A stretch of DNA of 64,000 nt from Microbulbifer sp. VAAF005 (GCF_030012985.1 NZ_CP120233.1:3075501-3139500), one strand, 5' to 3'; shown: positions 18,316-28,775, numbered from the stretch's first letter. Numbers and translations are program-made. Notes: generated by a model from the sequence alone, not told the origin.

Positions 18316-19142
18316 ATAGCTTGAAGACTGTACCTGTTTTTGCACTAGAATTTTCTTAAAATTTCCATAAAACGCTCCCTCTCCCTGTATAACAGCGCCA
18401 TATAGGTCTTCAACCTTCTGCTTTAATTCTTGGCTATAAAAATATAGGCTGCCGTTTCGGACACTATAGGACTTTGGATTCTCAGCCATGGTTTTGTAAA
18501 AAAGGGATACTCTTTCCAGATAGGTATCTGCCTGCTTTTTGGAAAAATTACCTTGTTGGTAATTATCTAAAACCTGAGAACTGATTTTTTGAAGAGTTAA
18601 TTCGCGCTCTTTATCTGAAAAACGAAAGGCTTTTAATTGCGTATTGATATCTCGCTTTAGGTCTTTCATATAGCGAGCTGCAGCTTCTGCTGATTCATAT
18701 AGTGCGTGAATAGTCTTTTCCCGCTTCCGCAGAGCACCGCGATCTTTCAAGGTATATATATTGGAGATTTCCTTTTCGGAGAAATCGCCCAGGGGGCGAA
18801 AAATAGTGACATGTTGCAAATTGCTATTCCTTGTGAGCTTGTCACAAATATTTATTGCATGTCTCCACTTTTCAAAAGATTCTCCTTTAAGGATTTGACC
18901 AGGTAAAGCTTTTACAGCCACTCCCAACCTATTTTCCTCTTCAATGTAAAAATCTGGATGGGCTTTCCAGTCATTGGCTTGTAAACGGAATAACGTAAGT
19001 ATCCCCTGATTCACACAGCTCGCCAATAGGTAGGCAACTTGTTCTCTCTGCTGCTCTGTTTTTTTCGATGGCGATCAAGGCCATAGAGACCTATGATCGC
19101 AACCGCAATAAAAACCACCAGTATAAAAAATATTTTTTTCAC
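18313..19142 (-). CDS. Unknown membrane-anchored protein, apparently frameshifted near its N terminus
   Basis: No family recognised. GTG 19142 overlaps the stop of the zinc-ribbon gene (GTGA) and opens a good membrane anchor (KKIFFILVVFIAVAIIGLYG). That frame stops after about 43 codons. The rest of the protein (LASCVNQGILTLF onward, 18313-19026 and a little upstream) continues in the other frame, with the switch at a T7 run on the plus strand (19059-19065). One extra base gives a 276-residue protein. The body is mostly helical, Lys- and Glu-rich and probably periplasmic. The intact part alone would be 237 residues from a TTG and would lack the anchor. Confidence 0.65.
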
Positions 19143-19417
19143 TTTTTACGGCTACTTGTGGGTTGGATAAGTTTCACTGGCTCCTCGTGAATATCTTTCT
19201 CTGTATCTTGGTTAACACGAGTAGACAGTTCTGTTGGCGCTGACTGCAATCGAATTTCATCCTTAAACCCACAGGCAACACATTCCCTATAATTTTTCCC
19301 ATCCTTGTGATAGTTAATAATTTTATCCATTTCGCTACAGCGGGGGCACACAGCCCCTGCAATAAAGCGTTTTTTAACGATCTTACCAGACTCAGCCGAA
19401 TCTTCTTTCTTCATCAT
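19139..19417 (-). CDS. yheV: YheV-family zinc-ribbon protein
   Basis: Protein of 92 residues matching YheV-type putative metal-binding proteins: the block KKRFIAGAVCPRCSEMDKI and, about 24 residues later, RECVACGFKDE give a four-Cys zinc ribbon (CPRC ... CVAC). The C-terminal third is longer and more variable than in the short E. coli protein. It follows the oligopeptidase A gene on the same strand, a pairing known in pseudomonads. Its stop overlaps the next gene's GTG start. The molecular role of the family is not established. Confidence 0.85.
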   Translation of the reverse strand: MMKKEDSAESGKIVKKRFIAGAVCPRCSEMDKIINYHKDGKNYRECVACGFKDEIRLQSAPTELSTRVNQDTEKDIHEEPVKLIQPTSSRKK

Positions 19418-19452
19418 GACTACTACTCAATATTTCATGATTGACTTATCCG

Positions 19453-21501
19453 TTACACAGGACTGATATTCAGCTCTTGCTGCTCGATACCAGAGTGACG
19501 CAATAGGGCATCAATTTGCGGCTCTCGTCCACGGAATTGAACAAACAGCTCCAACGCATCACGGCTACCACCCTGTTCCAAAATACTGTGCAGAAATTTA
19601 TTTCCCGTCTCTCTATTAAAGATACCATCTTCTTCAAATAGAGAAAAAGCATCTGCCGAAAGCACTTCTGCCCATTTATAGCTGTAATATCCTGCGGCAT
19701 AACCACCAGCAAAAATATGGCTAAAAGCATTTTGGAAGCGGTTTTCTGCGGCGATAGGCACAACAGCAACCTCTGCTCGTACCTGATCCAGTAAAACCTG
19801 AACTTTATCGGCGGTCAATGCCTCTTCGCTGGTATGGAGGCGAAAATCAAAAAGTGCGAACTCCAACTGGCGTACTGTAAACATGGCAGACTGGAAATTT
19901 TTCGCTGCCAGCATTTTATTCAGTAAAGCTTCGGGAAGGGCCTCTCCAGTTTCGAAATGTGCAGAAATTATGGAAATAGCCTGGGGTTGCCAACACCAAT
20001 TTTCCAGAAATTGGCTGGGCATTTCCACCGCATCCCAAGCAACACCATTAATACCAGAAACTGCTGCCACATCAATCTGTGTCAGCATATGGTGGAGGCC
20101 ATGGCCGAATTCATGGAATAAAGTGGTTACTTCCGTGTGGGTTAAAAGTGAGGGGATATCACCTGCAGCCGGACTGAAATTACATACTAGATAAGCTATA
20201 GGCAACTGGAGTCCGGTGAGCGTGTGGCGACGACTACTTACTGTATCCATCCAGGCCCCGCCACGTTTTTTCTCACGTGCGAATGCATCCAAATAGAAAC
20301 CAGCTATCTTTTCGCCGTCTCTCAGCAGCCAAAAGAACTGCACGTCGGCATGCCAAGTAGCAACGCTGGTATCTTCTTCAACTGTGATTCCGAATAATTT
20401 ATCCACCACAGTAAAGAGGCCGTCAACGACTTTGGCGTAAGGGAAATAGGGTCTTAATTCCTCTTGGCTGATGGCGTATCGCTGCTGTTTGAGCTTTTCT
20501 GCGGCCCAGGCCACATCCCATGGTTGCAACTCTTCAATGCTGAGTTGGTCTGCAGCAAACTCTTTCAGCTCAGCCATTTCTCGTTGGGCTGCTGGCCTGG
20601 CTCGTTCTGCCAGATCCTGTAGAAATTCCAGAACCCGCTTTGTATTTGGAGCCATTTTGCTGGCCAATGACAACTCCGCATAGCTGTTCATTCCCAGTAA
20701 ACTGGCCTGTTCAGCGCGCAATGCGAGAATTGCCTCCATCACTTCGGAGTTATCGTATTCACCTGCCTGGGGACCAACTTCGGATGCGCGACTAACAAAA
20801 GCCAAATGGACATCCCGACGCAGAGATCTATTTTCAGCGTGGGTCATAACAGCGAGAAAGCTGGGCCCCTCTAAGGTAATCAGCCACCCATCCAGACCTT
20901 TTGCCTCAGCTGCATTCCGTGCAGCGGCGAGAGCAGTTTGAGGAAGCCCCTGAAGCTGAGCTTCATCATTCGTATGCCAGGTCCAGGCATTGGTTGCATC
21001 GAGGACATTGTTGGCAAATTGGCTGGATAACTCCGCCAAACGCTGACTGTTAACGGCAAACTTTTCACGGGACTCTCCTTCAAGGCCTACACCACCGAGT
21101 TCAAAGTCTCTGACTCCCAGCTCCAAAGACTTCTTGCGTGCCTGTTGCCAGTTTGCAAATTCGGGCGACTGCATTAATTGGAGGTACAGGTCGTAAAGTT
21201 CGCGATTTTGCCCCTGCTTTGTCCAGTAAGCCGTCACTTTGGCTAAGGCGGCCTCATAGGGCGCCCGCCAGGGGCCACTTAGAACGCTGTTCAGGTGACT
21301 GACTGGGGAGAAGGCTCGATTTAGCTGGTCTTCCGCCTGTTCCAGAGGCACCAGCGTATTATCCCAGCTAGGGGTCTCCAATCCCTGTTGAAGGGTTTGC
21401 TCACACTCTTTAATCAGTTCGGCGATGGCGGGTTCCACCTGCTCGGGCTCGAGATTATCAAAAGGCGGCAGCAGCGGGATATTCAACAGTGGATTGGACA
21501 T
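19453..21501 (-). CDS. prlC: Oligopeptidase A (peptidase M3)
   Basis: Cytosolic zinc metallopeptidase of 682 residues that degrades short peptides, including cleaved signal peptides. The catalytic motif is TLFHEFGHGLHHML, with the third ligand Glu in the following helix (NGVAWDAVEMPSQ). Length and the N-terminal start NPLLNIPLLPPFDNLEPEQV fit the OpdA/PrlC family. It starts the minus-strand unit prlC-yheV-unknown and diverges from the gamma-carbonic-anhydrase gene 65 bp away. Confidence 0.96.
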   Translation of the reverse strand: MSNPLLNIPLLPPFDNLEPEQVEPAIAELIKECEQTLQQGLETPSWDNTLVPLEQAEDQLNRAFSPVSHLNSVLSGPWRAPYEAALAKVTAYWTKQGQNRELYDLYLQLMQSPEFANWQQARKKSLELGVRDFELGGVGLEGESREKFAVNSQRLAELSSQFANNVLDATNAWTWHTNDEAQLQGLPQTALAAARNAAEAKGLDGWLITLEGPSFLAVMTHAENRSLRRDVHLAFVSRASEVGPQAGEYDNSEVMEAILALRAEQASLLGMNSYAELSLASKMAPNTKRVLEFLQDLAERARPAAQREMAELKEFAADQLSIEELQPWDVAWAAEKLKQQRYAISQEELRPYFPYAKVVDGLFTVVDKLFGITVEEDTSVATWHADVQFFWLLRDGEKIAGFYLDAFAREKKRGGAWMDTVSSRRHTLTGLQLPIAYLVCNFSPAAGDIPSLLTHTEVTTLFHEFGHGLHHMLTQIDVAAVSGINGVAWDAVEMPSQFLENWCWQPQAISIISAHFETGEALPEALLNKMLAAKNFQSAMFTVRQLEFALFDFRLHTSEEALTADKVQVLLDQVRAEVAVVPIAAENRFQNAFSHIFAGGYAAGYYSYKWAEVLSADAFSLFEEDGIFNRETGNKFLHSILEQGGSRDALELFVQFRGREPQIDALLRHSGIEQQELNISPV

Positions 21502-21566
21502 ATAAGACTCTGTGCTCGAATTAGGATAAAGCTATGATAGAGGATTCATTGTACAGGAGCTTATTT

Positions 21567-22121
21567 ATGTCCCCACTGCGCAGCCACGATGATTCCCACG
21601 GCGAGAAGTTTCCAGAACTTGGCGACAGCGTATATATCGATCCGCAATCCGCAGTCATTGGTGACGTTACCCTGGGGGATGATTGCTCCGTATGGCCCAT
21701 GGCCGTTGTGCGCGGTGATATGCATAAGATCCGAATCGGCGCGCGAACCAGTGTACAGGATGGGGCCGTTCTCCATATCACCCATGCGGGACCATTCAAC
21801 GCCGACGGTTGGCCGCTGACTATTGGCGAAGATGTCACTATCGGTCATAAAGCCTGCCTGCACGGCTGTACCATCGGCAACCGGATCTTAATTGGTATCG
21901 GATCTATTGTTCTCGACGGAGCCACTATTGAGGACGATGTCGTACTGGCAGCCGGAGCACTGGTTCCGCCCGGTAAAACCCTGGAGAGTGGTTATCTCTA
22001 TGTAGGCGCCCCCTGCAGAAAGGCGCGCCCCCTGTCTGACAAGGAAAAGGCTTTCTTTAAGTATTCCGCTGAAAACTACGTGAAACTGAAAGATCAGTAT
22101 CTCCTTAAACAGCAACCATAG
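21567..22121 (+). CDS. Gamma-class carbonic anhydrase family protein (YrdA type)
   Basis: Left-handed beta-helix protein of 184 residues built of hexapeptide repeats (VIGDVTLGDDCSVWPMAVV; IGARTSVQDGAVLHITH; TIGEDVTIGHKACLHGCTIG). The zinc-type His residues sit in VLHITH and IGHKACLHG. ATG 21567 has AGGAG seven bases ahead and is preferred over an upstream start at 21534 that adds 11 unlikely residues. Many YrdA-like proteins lack proven carbonic anhydrase activity, so the catalytic role is uncertain. It runs into the LysR gene 19 bp downstream. Confidence 0.9.
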   Translation: MSPLRSHDDSHGEKFPELGDSVYIDPQSAVIGDVTLGDDCSVWPMAVVRGDMHKIRIGARTSVQDGAVLHITHAGPFNADGWPLTIGEDVTIGHKACLHGCTIGNRILIGIGSIVLDGATIEDDVVLAAGALVPPGKTLESGYLYVGAPCRKARPLSDKEKAFFKYSAENYVKLKDQYLLKQQP

Positions 22122-22140
22122 TGACAGCCGGCTCCCCGCT

Positions 22141-23055
22141 ATGCTTAACCTGAATATGGACCAGCTGCATATTTTTGTGCGCTCCTGTGAAGTCGGATCT
22201 TTTTCGGCGGTTGCTCGCGAAGTGGGCCGGGCTCAGTCTTCTGTAAGCAGCTTGATTCAAAATCTTGAACTTGACCTGGGGCTGACTCTCTTTAACCGCG
22301 AAGGGAAATATCCCCAACCCACCGACGCCGCTTTGGCATTACTGCCATTAGCACGTCAATCGTTGGGGCAGTTGCAGCGCTTCCAACAGGCGGCAAATTC
22401 CTTCCAGCGGGGAGAAGAGCCCCAGCTCAATATATTATTTGAAGAGCTGGTAATGCCGGATCGACTCAACGATATGCTGGTAACTTTCAGCGAGCGCTTC
22501 CCGCATACTGAGCTTCAGCTCGGCAGTGTTACTGGGGAGGAAGCGGTCCAGCAGGTGACACAGGGTGAAGCCGATTTTGCCTTTGTCACCTCAAGGGATT
22601 CCTATCCCAGCTCGCTGGATACCAGTAACCTGGGACAACAGCGGGTACTTAGCCTGGCCTGTCCGGAACATCCCCTGGCCCAGAAAAAACAATCCTCATT
22701 GAATGAAGCGGCCCAGCACCGACAGATCACCACAGCACCAGAATCCCAAAGGTACCGTTGGCAGCTCTCTGCACAGACTTGGCGAAGTGATTCTCTGCTA
22801 CAGGCCCTGGATCTGGCATGTAAGGGGGTTGGGTGGGTCAATGCGCCCTACGAACTGGCCCGCCCCTTTTTAAAAAGCGGCAGGTTGGTTGAGCTCAACT
22901 TAACCGGTTCTCTCAATACCTGGAGCCTCGGTGTGGATCTGCTCTGGTCCAAGCAGACGCCACAAGGCTTAGCTGCGCAATGGTTTGCCCGGGAGTCCCG
23001 GCGACTCTACGGTAACTTTTACAGCCCACCTATCGAAATATCCGATAGAAACTAA
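22141..23055 (+). CDS. LysR-family transcriptional regulator
   Basis: DNA-binding regulator of 304 residues. The N-terminal winged helix-turn-helix is clear (MDQLHIFVRSCEVGSFSAVA, then GRAQSSVSSLIQNLELDLG and LFNREGKYPQPT). The effector-binding domain follows from about residue 90. The start may be ATG 22141 or the Met five codons later. Its target is unknown. It lies in tandem with the carbonic-anhydrase-like gene and upstream of an AhpD-like gene, either of which it might control. Confidence 0.9.
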   Translation: MLNLNMDQLHIFVRSCEVGSFSAVAREVGRAQSSVSSLIQNLELDLGLTLFNREGKYPQPTDAALALLPLARQSLGQLQRFQQAANSFQRGEEPQLNILFEELVMPDRLNDMLVTFSERFPHTELQLGSVTGEEAVQQVTQGEADFAFVTSRDSYPSSLDTSNLGQQRVLSLACPEHPLAQKKQSSLNEAAQHRQITTAPESQRYRWQLSAQTWRSDSLLQALDLACKGVGWVNAPYELARPFLKSGRLVELNLTGSLNTWSLGVDLLWSKQTPQGLAAQWFARESRRLYGNFYSPPIEISDRN

Positions 23056-23140
23056 TTTTTACCTATCAGGCTTTTACATAAGACTTGGCGTTGTAGGCCG
23101 ATGGTCTGTGACTCAATCCGACTTGATTAGGAGCCAAACT

Positions 23141-23659
23141 ATGTCCAAACAGCAATATCTCCAGGAAATGGAGGCCTTCTCCCAAAAATACCGCTATGAC
23201 ATGGACTACTTGCGCGAGTTTCTTCAGGGCTCCCCAGAAGGCTTTGAAAAATTCAGAAATTTTCAGCCCTTATCCATGCACAGGGAGTTTTTACCTATTG
23301 ATGTTTTTTGGGTGAGTAAGATAGCGGCAATGCAAGTAGCTGATTGCGGCATGTGCCTGCAACTGAATGTGCGTATGGCCTTAGAGTCTGGTGTTGAACC
23401 CCACTTGGTGAAAGCTTGTATCCAGGGCGGCAGCGGCCTGCCTGAGAACTTGCAGGACATTTTTGATTTTGCAACAGCCGTGGCCAGCTACAAAACGATC
23501 GACCCTGTTCTCAATGAACGGATAGGTGCACAACTGGATAACCGACAGAGAATCGAGCTGGGGGTCAGCGTCGCTACCGCGTCGGTCTTCCCCACAATCA
23601 AGCGGGCTATGGGATATACCCAAAGCTGCAGCCTGGTTGAGATCGAATTTAAACAGTGA
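23141..23659 (+). CDS. Carboxymuconolactone decarboxylase / AhpD-like protein
   Basis: Protein of 172 residues from ATG 23141, which has AGGAG eight bases upstream. It has the redox-type CxxC pair of AhpD-like proteins, C69 and C72 in VADCGMCLQLNVRMAL, followed by a helical C-terminal half. Family members act as peroxidase partners or decarboxylases; with CxxC present, an antioxidant role is more likely. The gene stands alone after the LysR gene and ends against a hairpin shared with the convergent membrane-protein gene. Confidence 0.8.
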   Translation: MSKQQYLQEMEAFSQKYRYDMDYLREFLQGSPEGFEKFRNFQPLSMHREFLPIDVFWVSKIAAMQVADCGMCLQLNVRMALESGVEPHLVKACIQGGSGLPENLQDIFDFATAVASYKTIDPVLNERIGAQLDNRQRIELGVSVATASVFPTIKRAMGYTQSCSLVEIEFKQ

Positions 23660-23665
23660 TGTGGC

Positions 23666-23686
23666 AGGCCTTGGCAACCAAGGCCT
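23666..23686. terminator. Hairpin between convergent AhpD-like and membrane-protein genes
   Basis: Perfect 9-bp stem AGGCCTTGG / CCAAGGCCT with a CAA loop, in the 32-bp gap between convergent stops. There is no U-tract, so termination strength is uncertain. Confidence 0.5.
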
Positions 23687-23691
23687 CCTCA

Positions 23692-24093
23692 CTATTTACC
23701 CTGTAGCCGCAGCAGTGCCGATGCACCTATGCCGCCAATGGCACAAGCTAGAACGATAACCAGGGGCGTCATTTGTCCCAGTACCAGAGCACCGTAGTCA
23801 TAACCTCTCTGCGGCAGAAGATACAACAGCATCAACCCTGCCGGCACCAGGGATAAGAGGAAGCCCCGTATTAACCAGGCGTTGCGCAAAGGCAACAAAA
23901 ACAGCAACCCGAAAACTCCACCCCAAACTACGCGCTGGTACAGGTAGGCATTGCTCAGGGATGGCGCCAAATCTACCCCCAAAAACTGGGTGAAGCCATA
24001 CCGCCCCATGGCCCATAGCCCCACGGCATAGCAAAGCCCACCGAAACACCCCACAGCAAAACAAATCGACAGGTTTCGCACAATATCACGCAC
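23692..24093 (-). CDS. Small four-span membrane protein, function unknown
   Basis: Protein of 133 residues, unrecognised, with about four membrane segments (around residues 8-28, 53-68, 76-94 and 105-127). It is 15 bp downstream of aroE on the same strand and probably transcribed with it. The composition (many Leu, Gly and aromatic residues) is that of a genuine membrane protein. No motif suggests a function. Confidence 0.65.
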   Translation of the reverse strand: MRDIVRNLSICFAVGCFGGLCYAVGLWAMGRYGFTQFLGVDLAPSLSNAYLYQRVVWGGVFGLLFLLPLRNAWLIRGFLLSLVPAGLMLLYLLPQRGYDYGALVLGQMTPLVIVLACAIGGIGASALLRLQGK

Positions 24094-24108
24094 AAAGCTT
24101 TCTCTCTT

Positions 24109-24942
24109 TTAATTATCGGTTGTCTGATTGAGGTCCCGGCGCAACTTGGCCATGATCGGCGCTGTTTCAGGACGTACACCACGCCACAGTAAAAATGACT
24201 CAGCGGCCTGCTCTACCAACATCCCAAGGCCATCAGCACTCTCTGCGCCCTGTCCACGCGCCCATTGTGTAAAAGGCGTTGGCTTGGCTCCATACATCAT
24301 GTCGTATGCTTTGCCATGACTCGCAACGCAACCTTCAGGCAATGGAGGTAGCACACCGCCTAGGCTTGCAGAACTCGCATTGATAATCAGGTCGTAGCAG
24401 CCTCTCAACTCCCCCAGGCCACCGCCGCTCAACTCTCCCAACTGGGAAAATTCTGCCGCAAGCTGCACTGCCTTTTCTGCGGTGCGGTTGGCAATATGCA
24501 AATGCGCGGGTTGCTCTGCCAGAATTGGAAGCAGTGCTCCCCGAGCAGCACCACCAGCACCAAGCAAGAGAACTTTTCTATCCCTGATTTCCCAACCCAA
24601 GTTGCTGTTAATATCAAATACCAGACCAGCCCCGTCGGTGTTATCGCCGAGAATCTTCCCGTTTTTCGCCAGAGCCAGAGTGTTAACTGCGCCAGCGGAA
24701 GCTCCCCGTTCAGTCAGGGTGTCTGCCAATTCGAAGGCCTGTATCTTAAAAGGCACCGTCACATTGAGGCCACAACCACCCCCAGCAAAGAAAGCCCGTA
24801 CGAAGCCGCTAAAGCCATCCTGGGGGGCAAGCTGCTTACTGTACTCAACCCCCTCTCCCGTTTGTGCCGCAAAAGCGCTGTGTATCTCCGGTGAGAGAGA
24901 GTGTTTTATGGGATTGCCCACTACTGCATAGCGATCACTCAT
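24109..24942 (-). CDS. aroE: Shikimate dehydrogenase
   Basis: NADPH-dependent enzyme of 277 residues that reduces 3-dehydroshikimate in aromatic amino acid synthesis. Motifs are the shikimate-binding N terminus GNPIKHSLSPEIH, the catalytic Lys region NVTVPFKIQAF, GDNTDGAGLV, the nucleotide-binding LLGAGGAARGALLP with NRTAEKA, and the C-terminal LGMLVEQAAESFLLWRG. It overlaps the upstream gene's stop by four bases (ATGA) and belongs to the hemF-NTF2-like-aroE unit, a conserved order near tsaC in gammaproteobacteria. Confidence 0.96.
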   Translation of the reverse strand: MSDRYAVVGNPIKHSLSPEIHSAFAAQTGEGVEYSKQLAPQDGFSGFVRAFFAGGGCGLNVTVPFKIQAFELADTLTERGASAGAVNTLALAKNGKILGDNTDGAGLVFDINSNLGWEIRDRKVLLLGAGGAARGALLPILAEQPAHLHIANRTAEKAVQLAAEFSQLGELSGGGLGELRGCYDLIINASSASLGGVLPPLPEGCVASHGKAYDMMYGAKPTPFTQWARGQGAESADGLGMLVEQAAESFLLWRGVRPETAPIMAKLRRDLNQTTDN

Positions 24943-25388
24943 GACCTCATCCTTTTGCGCGCTCTCACCGCCTCTCGAATCTTGGCACTTTCATCGACAA
25001 TTATCAGGCCATCTATTTTGAGACCGTCGGCAGCTTCAGCAACCAAATAGCGGGTGTGAGAACTGTACAGCTCTACCGCCTTTTCCTCCCCCTGTGAATG
25101 AAGCAGGGTCCAACGCAAGCTCGCAAGGGTGCTGTATTCGTTTAACTCTATCACTTCAGTGACAGTGCCAAGAATCTGACAGACTCCCAGCCGGCGGTAA
25201 GCGTTGAGTAATTTAACCACTTGCTGGATAAACTCATCCCTCGCCACAGCGAGCTTTACGCCATCCTCCCGATAGTAATGCAGAGGGAAGCGATAAAAAT
25301 CAGCTATCTGTTCCACATCTCCCGTTTCAAAATGCCGCCTGTAATCGAGAAACAGGGAATTAATGCCTTCCAATCGCGATGGGTGCAC
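24939..25388 (-). CDS. NTF2-like fold protein, function unknown
   Basis: Protein of about 149 residues resembling the SnoaL/NTF2-like superfamily: an N-terminal helix (FLDYRRHFETGDVEQIADFY), a short FPLHYY strand and several strands ending in GLIIVDES. I choose GTG 25388, which has GGAG seven bases ahead; a TTG at 25409 would add seven residues. It lies between hemF and aroE and is coupled to aroE by an ATGA overlap. No catalytic residues are evident. A small-ligand or scaffold role is only a guess from the fold. Confidence 0.7.
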   Translation of the reverse strand: MHPSRLEGINSLFLDYRRHFETGDVEQIADFYRFPLHYYREDGVKLAVARDEFIQQVVKLLNAYRRLGVCQILGTVTEVIELNEYSTLASLRWTLLHSQGEEKAVELYSSHTRYLVAEAADGLKIDGLIIVDESAKIREAVRARKRMRS

Positions 25389-25418
25389 AGCAAATCTCCA
25401 TTGTGACAAATTGGCTGC

Positions 25419-26333
<915 letters not shown>

Positions 26334-26352
26334 CTACGTCACTGTTTTGAAA

Positions 26353-26919
26353 TTAAGCACCCGCCCTCAGTACGCGGCCACTTTGCAGATCGCGTATTTC
26401 ACTGGGGGCGCTGCGACCACCGGTTGAGCCGCCACCGACAAAGTCGAGATCGCGGCCGAAATAGCGCAGTACCTGGTATTTATTGCGGGCGGGTTGAGAC
26501 CCGGCCGGGTTTGCTGAAGTGGATACGATAGCACCGCCAAAGGCGCGTGTTAACGCAGCGGTAAACGGATGATCGGTGCAGCGCAGGGCTACAGATTTAT
26601 GCACCCCACAGACCCAGGAGGGAATCAGGTCCCGATGGGGTACAAGCCAGGTAACCGGGCCCGGCCAGCTGCGATCCAACTGTTCCTTTTGTCCATCACT
26701 GAGATCGCTGAGGAGGGGGGCAAAATGTGTTCTATCACCGGAGACCAGGATCAAACCCTTTTCAAGCGGACGATGCTTGAGTTGTAACAGGCGCCTAACA
26801 GCCAACAGGTTATTGGGATCGCAAGCCAAGCCCCAAACAGATTCAGTGGGATGGGCAATAACACCACCCGCTGCCAGGGCGCGGGCAGCCTGATTTACGG
26901 AAAGTGGTGAGTACTTCAT
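26353..26919 (-). CDS. tsaC: Threonylcarbamoyl-AMP synthase (Sua5/YrdC family)
   Basis: Protein of 188 residues that makes threonylcarbamoyl-adenylate for the t6A37 modification of tRNAs reading ANN codons. The YrdC fold markers are GGVIAHPTESVWGLACDP, KHRPLEKGLILV, PGPVTWLVP and the end segment IVSTSANPAG. It is the short TsaC form without the extra Sua5 domain. It lies directly upstream of hemF. A possible purE remnant lies just before it. Confidence 0.95.
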   Translation of the reverse strand: MKYSPLSVNQAARALAAGGVIAHPTESVWGLACDPNNLLAVRRLLQLKHRPLEKGLILVSGDRTHFAPLLSDLSDGQKEQLDRSWPGPVTWLVPHRDLIPSWVCGVHKSVALRCTDHPFTAALTRAFGGAIVSTSANPAGSQPARNKYQVLRYFGRDLDFVGGGSTGGRSAPSEIRDLQSGRVLRAGA

Positions 26920-26935
26920 CTTATTAATGCCGGTT

Positions 26936-27061
26936 TTACTTCATCTTTACGCTGCTGCAAATCTTGCTGCAAGGGAATATGGAACGGACACCAAAGGCAA
27001 CTTCCACTACAGGCACATCGAAGTCAAAACCCGTCAGGATCGCTACAAAAGGCTTTCTCAT
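26936..27061 (-). pseudogene. Possible decayed purE 5' remnant
   Basis: A 41-codon frame directly upstream of tsaC. Its start, KPFVAILTGFDFDVPVVE, resembles the N terminus of PurE (5-carboxyaminoimidazole ribonucleotide mutase), which reads roughly VAILMGSDSDLPVV. Both Ser of the active-site loop are Phe here, and similarity fades after about 25 residues. In Vibrio-type gammaproteobacteria purE-purK lie just before tsaC-hemF-aroE, which fits a deletion scar. It could also be a chance frame or a leader peptide. Confidence 0.35.
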
Positions 27062-27213
27062 TTCGACTCGCCTTAATGTCAAGCGAGGTGAACCGAGGCA
27101 ATCTAGCGGATTGCCCAACTGTGCACAAGTTGTAACCGCCTTGCTCAGCCCAGCTTTCTATTTCAGACAAAGGCTGTGGCAATTTATATTAAACAAGACC
27201 TGCGAACCGCTCC

Positions 27214-28647
27214 TCAAAGCGCCATTTTTACCCCTGACGCATAGCTGGGATGTACTTTGTGGAACTCAGCCAATTGTCGCTGAATTACTTCATCTGGTAC
27301 ACCCGCCATCGCTTCTGCAATATTGCTGTATAAACGCTGCTTTTGTTCATCGTCGAACAAATCAAAGAGCGCTCGAACCTGACTGTAATCGTCATTACCT
27401 TTGCGGTGGTCATATCTATCTGCCGCACCGGATATTGGTAACGGGGGTTCTTTCGCTTTTGGGTCCCCCTCTGGTCCAGAAAAACTATTCGGCTCATAAA
27501 AGGCATCCGGATTACCACTGCGGATACCTGTACTATTCATTTCACCATCCCGGTAATAATTATGGACCGGACAACGCGGTGCATTCACAGGAAGACTCTC
27601 ATAGTGAGTTCCCAAGCGATGACGGTGTGCATCGGCATAAGAGAATATACGCGCCTGCAGCATCTTATCTGGTGAGAAACTGATACCCGGTACGATATTG
27701 GATGGGGAGAAAGCTGCCTGCTCAATTTCTGCAAAGTAGTCTTGCGGGTTGCGATTCAACTCCATGGTTCCCACCTCGATGGGAGGGTAATCCCCGTGGG
27801 GCCAAACCTTGGTGAGGTCAAAGGGGTTGTAACTTGTTTTGCCAAGGTCTGCCTCGGTCATGACCTGAATTTGGAATGTCCACTTCGGACATTCCCCATT
27901 TTCTATCGCGCTGTACATCGCCTCCTGGTAACTCTCCCTCGAGCGTCCAATCACAGCTTCAGCTTCCGTATTGGTAAAATACCTATGTCCCTGCTGGGTC
28001 TTGAAATGGAATTTCACCCAGAAGCGCTCCCCATTGTGATTCCACAGGGAGAAGGTATGGGAGCCATAACCATTCATATGCAACGGAGATATGGGCAAAC
28101 CGCGATCGGAGAACAGTATGGTCACTTGGTGAAGACTCTCGGGACTCAACGACCAGAAATCCCACATGGCTGTGGGGGAGCGCAAGTGAGTGCGTGGATG
28201 CCGTTTTTGTGTGTGGATAAAGTCCGGAAATTTGTAGGGGTCTCGTACAAAAAAGACTGGCGTATTGTTGCCGACCAAATCCCAATTGCCCTCCTCCGTA
28301 TAAAACTTCAGTGCAAAACCACGCACATCCCGTTCCGCATCAGCTGCACCCAATTCACCGGCCACGGTTGAAAAACGGGCCAACAGTGGGGTCTCTGCCC
28401 CCGGCTGCAGCACCCGGGCACAGGTGTAGTTTGAGATATCACCGGTAACCCTCAAAATCCCATAGGCGCCCCAACCTTTGGCATGTACCGCCCGCTCGGG
28501 TATACGCTCACGATTTTGGTGAGCCAGTTTTTCAATAAGCTGATAGTCCTGAATCAACAGGGGGCCATCTGGCCCCGCTGTAAGACTGTTTTGGTTATCG
28601 GGAACCGGAGCGCCGGCATCAGTGGTGAGTTTGGGTTTATCCGCCAT
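27214..28647 (-). CDS. katA: Monofunctional heme catalase (small-subunit, clade 3 type)
   Basis: Hydrogen peroxide dismutase of 477 residues. The catalytic His is in [12 protein letters not shown], the Asn in [13 protein letters not shown], and the heme-binding Tyr in [15 protein letters not shown]. Length fits the small-subunit class. ATG 28647 has CTGGAG seven bases ahead; a start at 28692 would only add an unsupported leader. No signal peptide is seen, so it is probably cytoplasmic. It lies between dprA and the possible purE remnant, where other gammaproteobacteria have purine genes, suggesting insertion or rearrangement here. Confidence 0.95.
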   Translation of the reverse strand: MADKPKLTTDAGAPVPDNQNSLTAGPDGPLLIQDYQLIEKLAHQNRERIPERAVHAKGWGAYGILRVTGDISNYTCARVLQPGAETPLLARFSTVAGELGAADAERDVRGFALKFYTEEGNWDLVGNNTPVFFVRDPYKFPDFIHTQKRHPRTHLRSPTAMWDFWSLSPESLHQVTILFSDRGLPISPLHMNGYGSHTFSLWNHNGERFWVKFHFKTQQGHRYFTNTEAEAVIGRSRESYQEAMYSAIENGECPKWTFQIQVMTEADLGKTSYNPFDLTKVWPHGDYPPIEVGTMELNRNPQDYFAEIEQAAFSPSNIVPGISFSPDKMLQARIFSYADAHRHRLGTHYESLPVNAPRCPVHNYYRDGEMNSTGIRSGNPDAFYEPNSFSGPEGDPKAKEPPLPISGAADRYDHRKGNDDYSQVRALFDLFDDEQKQRLYSNIAEAMAGVPDEVIQRQLAEFHKVHPSYASGVKMAL

Positions 28648-28775
28648 AATCAGACTCCAGTTTTGGAATCCACTGAGTATTAACGCTGCCATAGAACTGC
28701 GCGAATTGATCGGCGGCTACACCAACAACCAAGATGTTTCTGACTGAATAATTTTATAACTTCCTTCTAAGACCT

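Noticed and set aside
26964..27683. A 239-codon plus-strand open frame
   Set aside because: It lies antisense to the catalase gene and the purE-like remnant, and its composition is that of a shadow frame.
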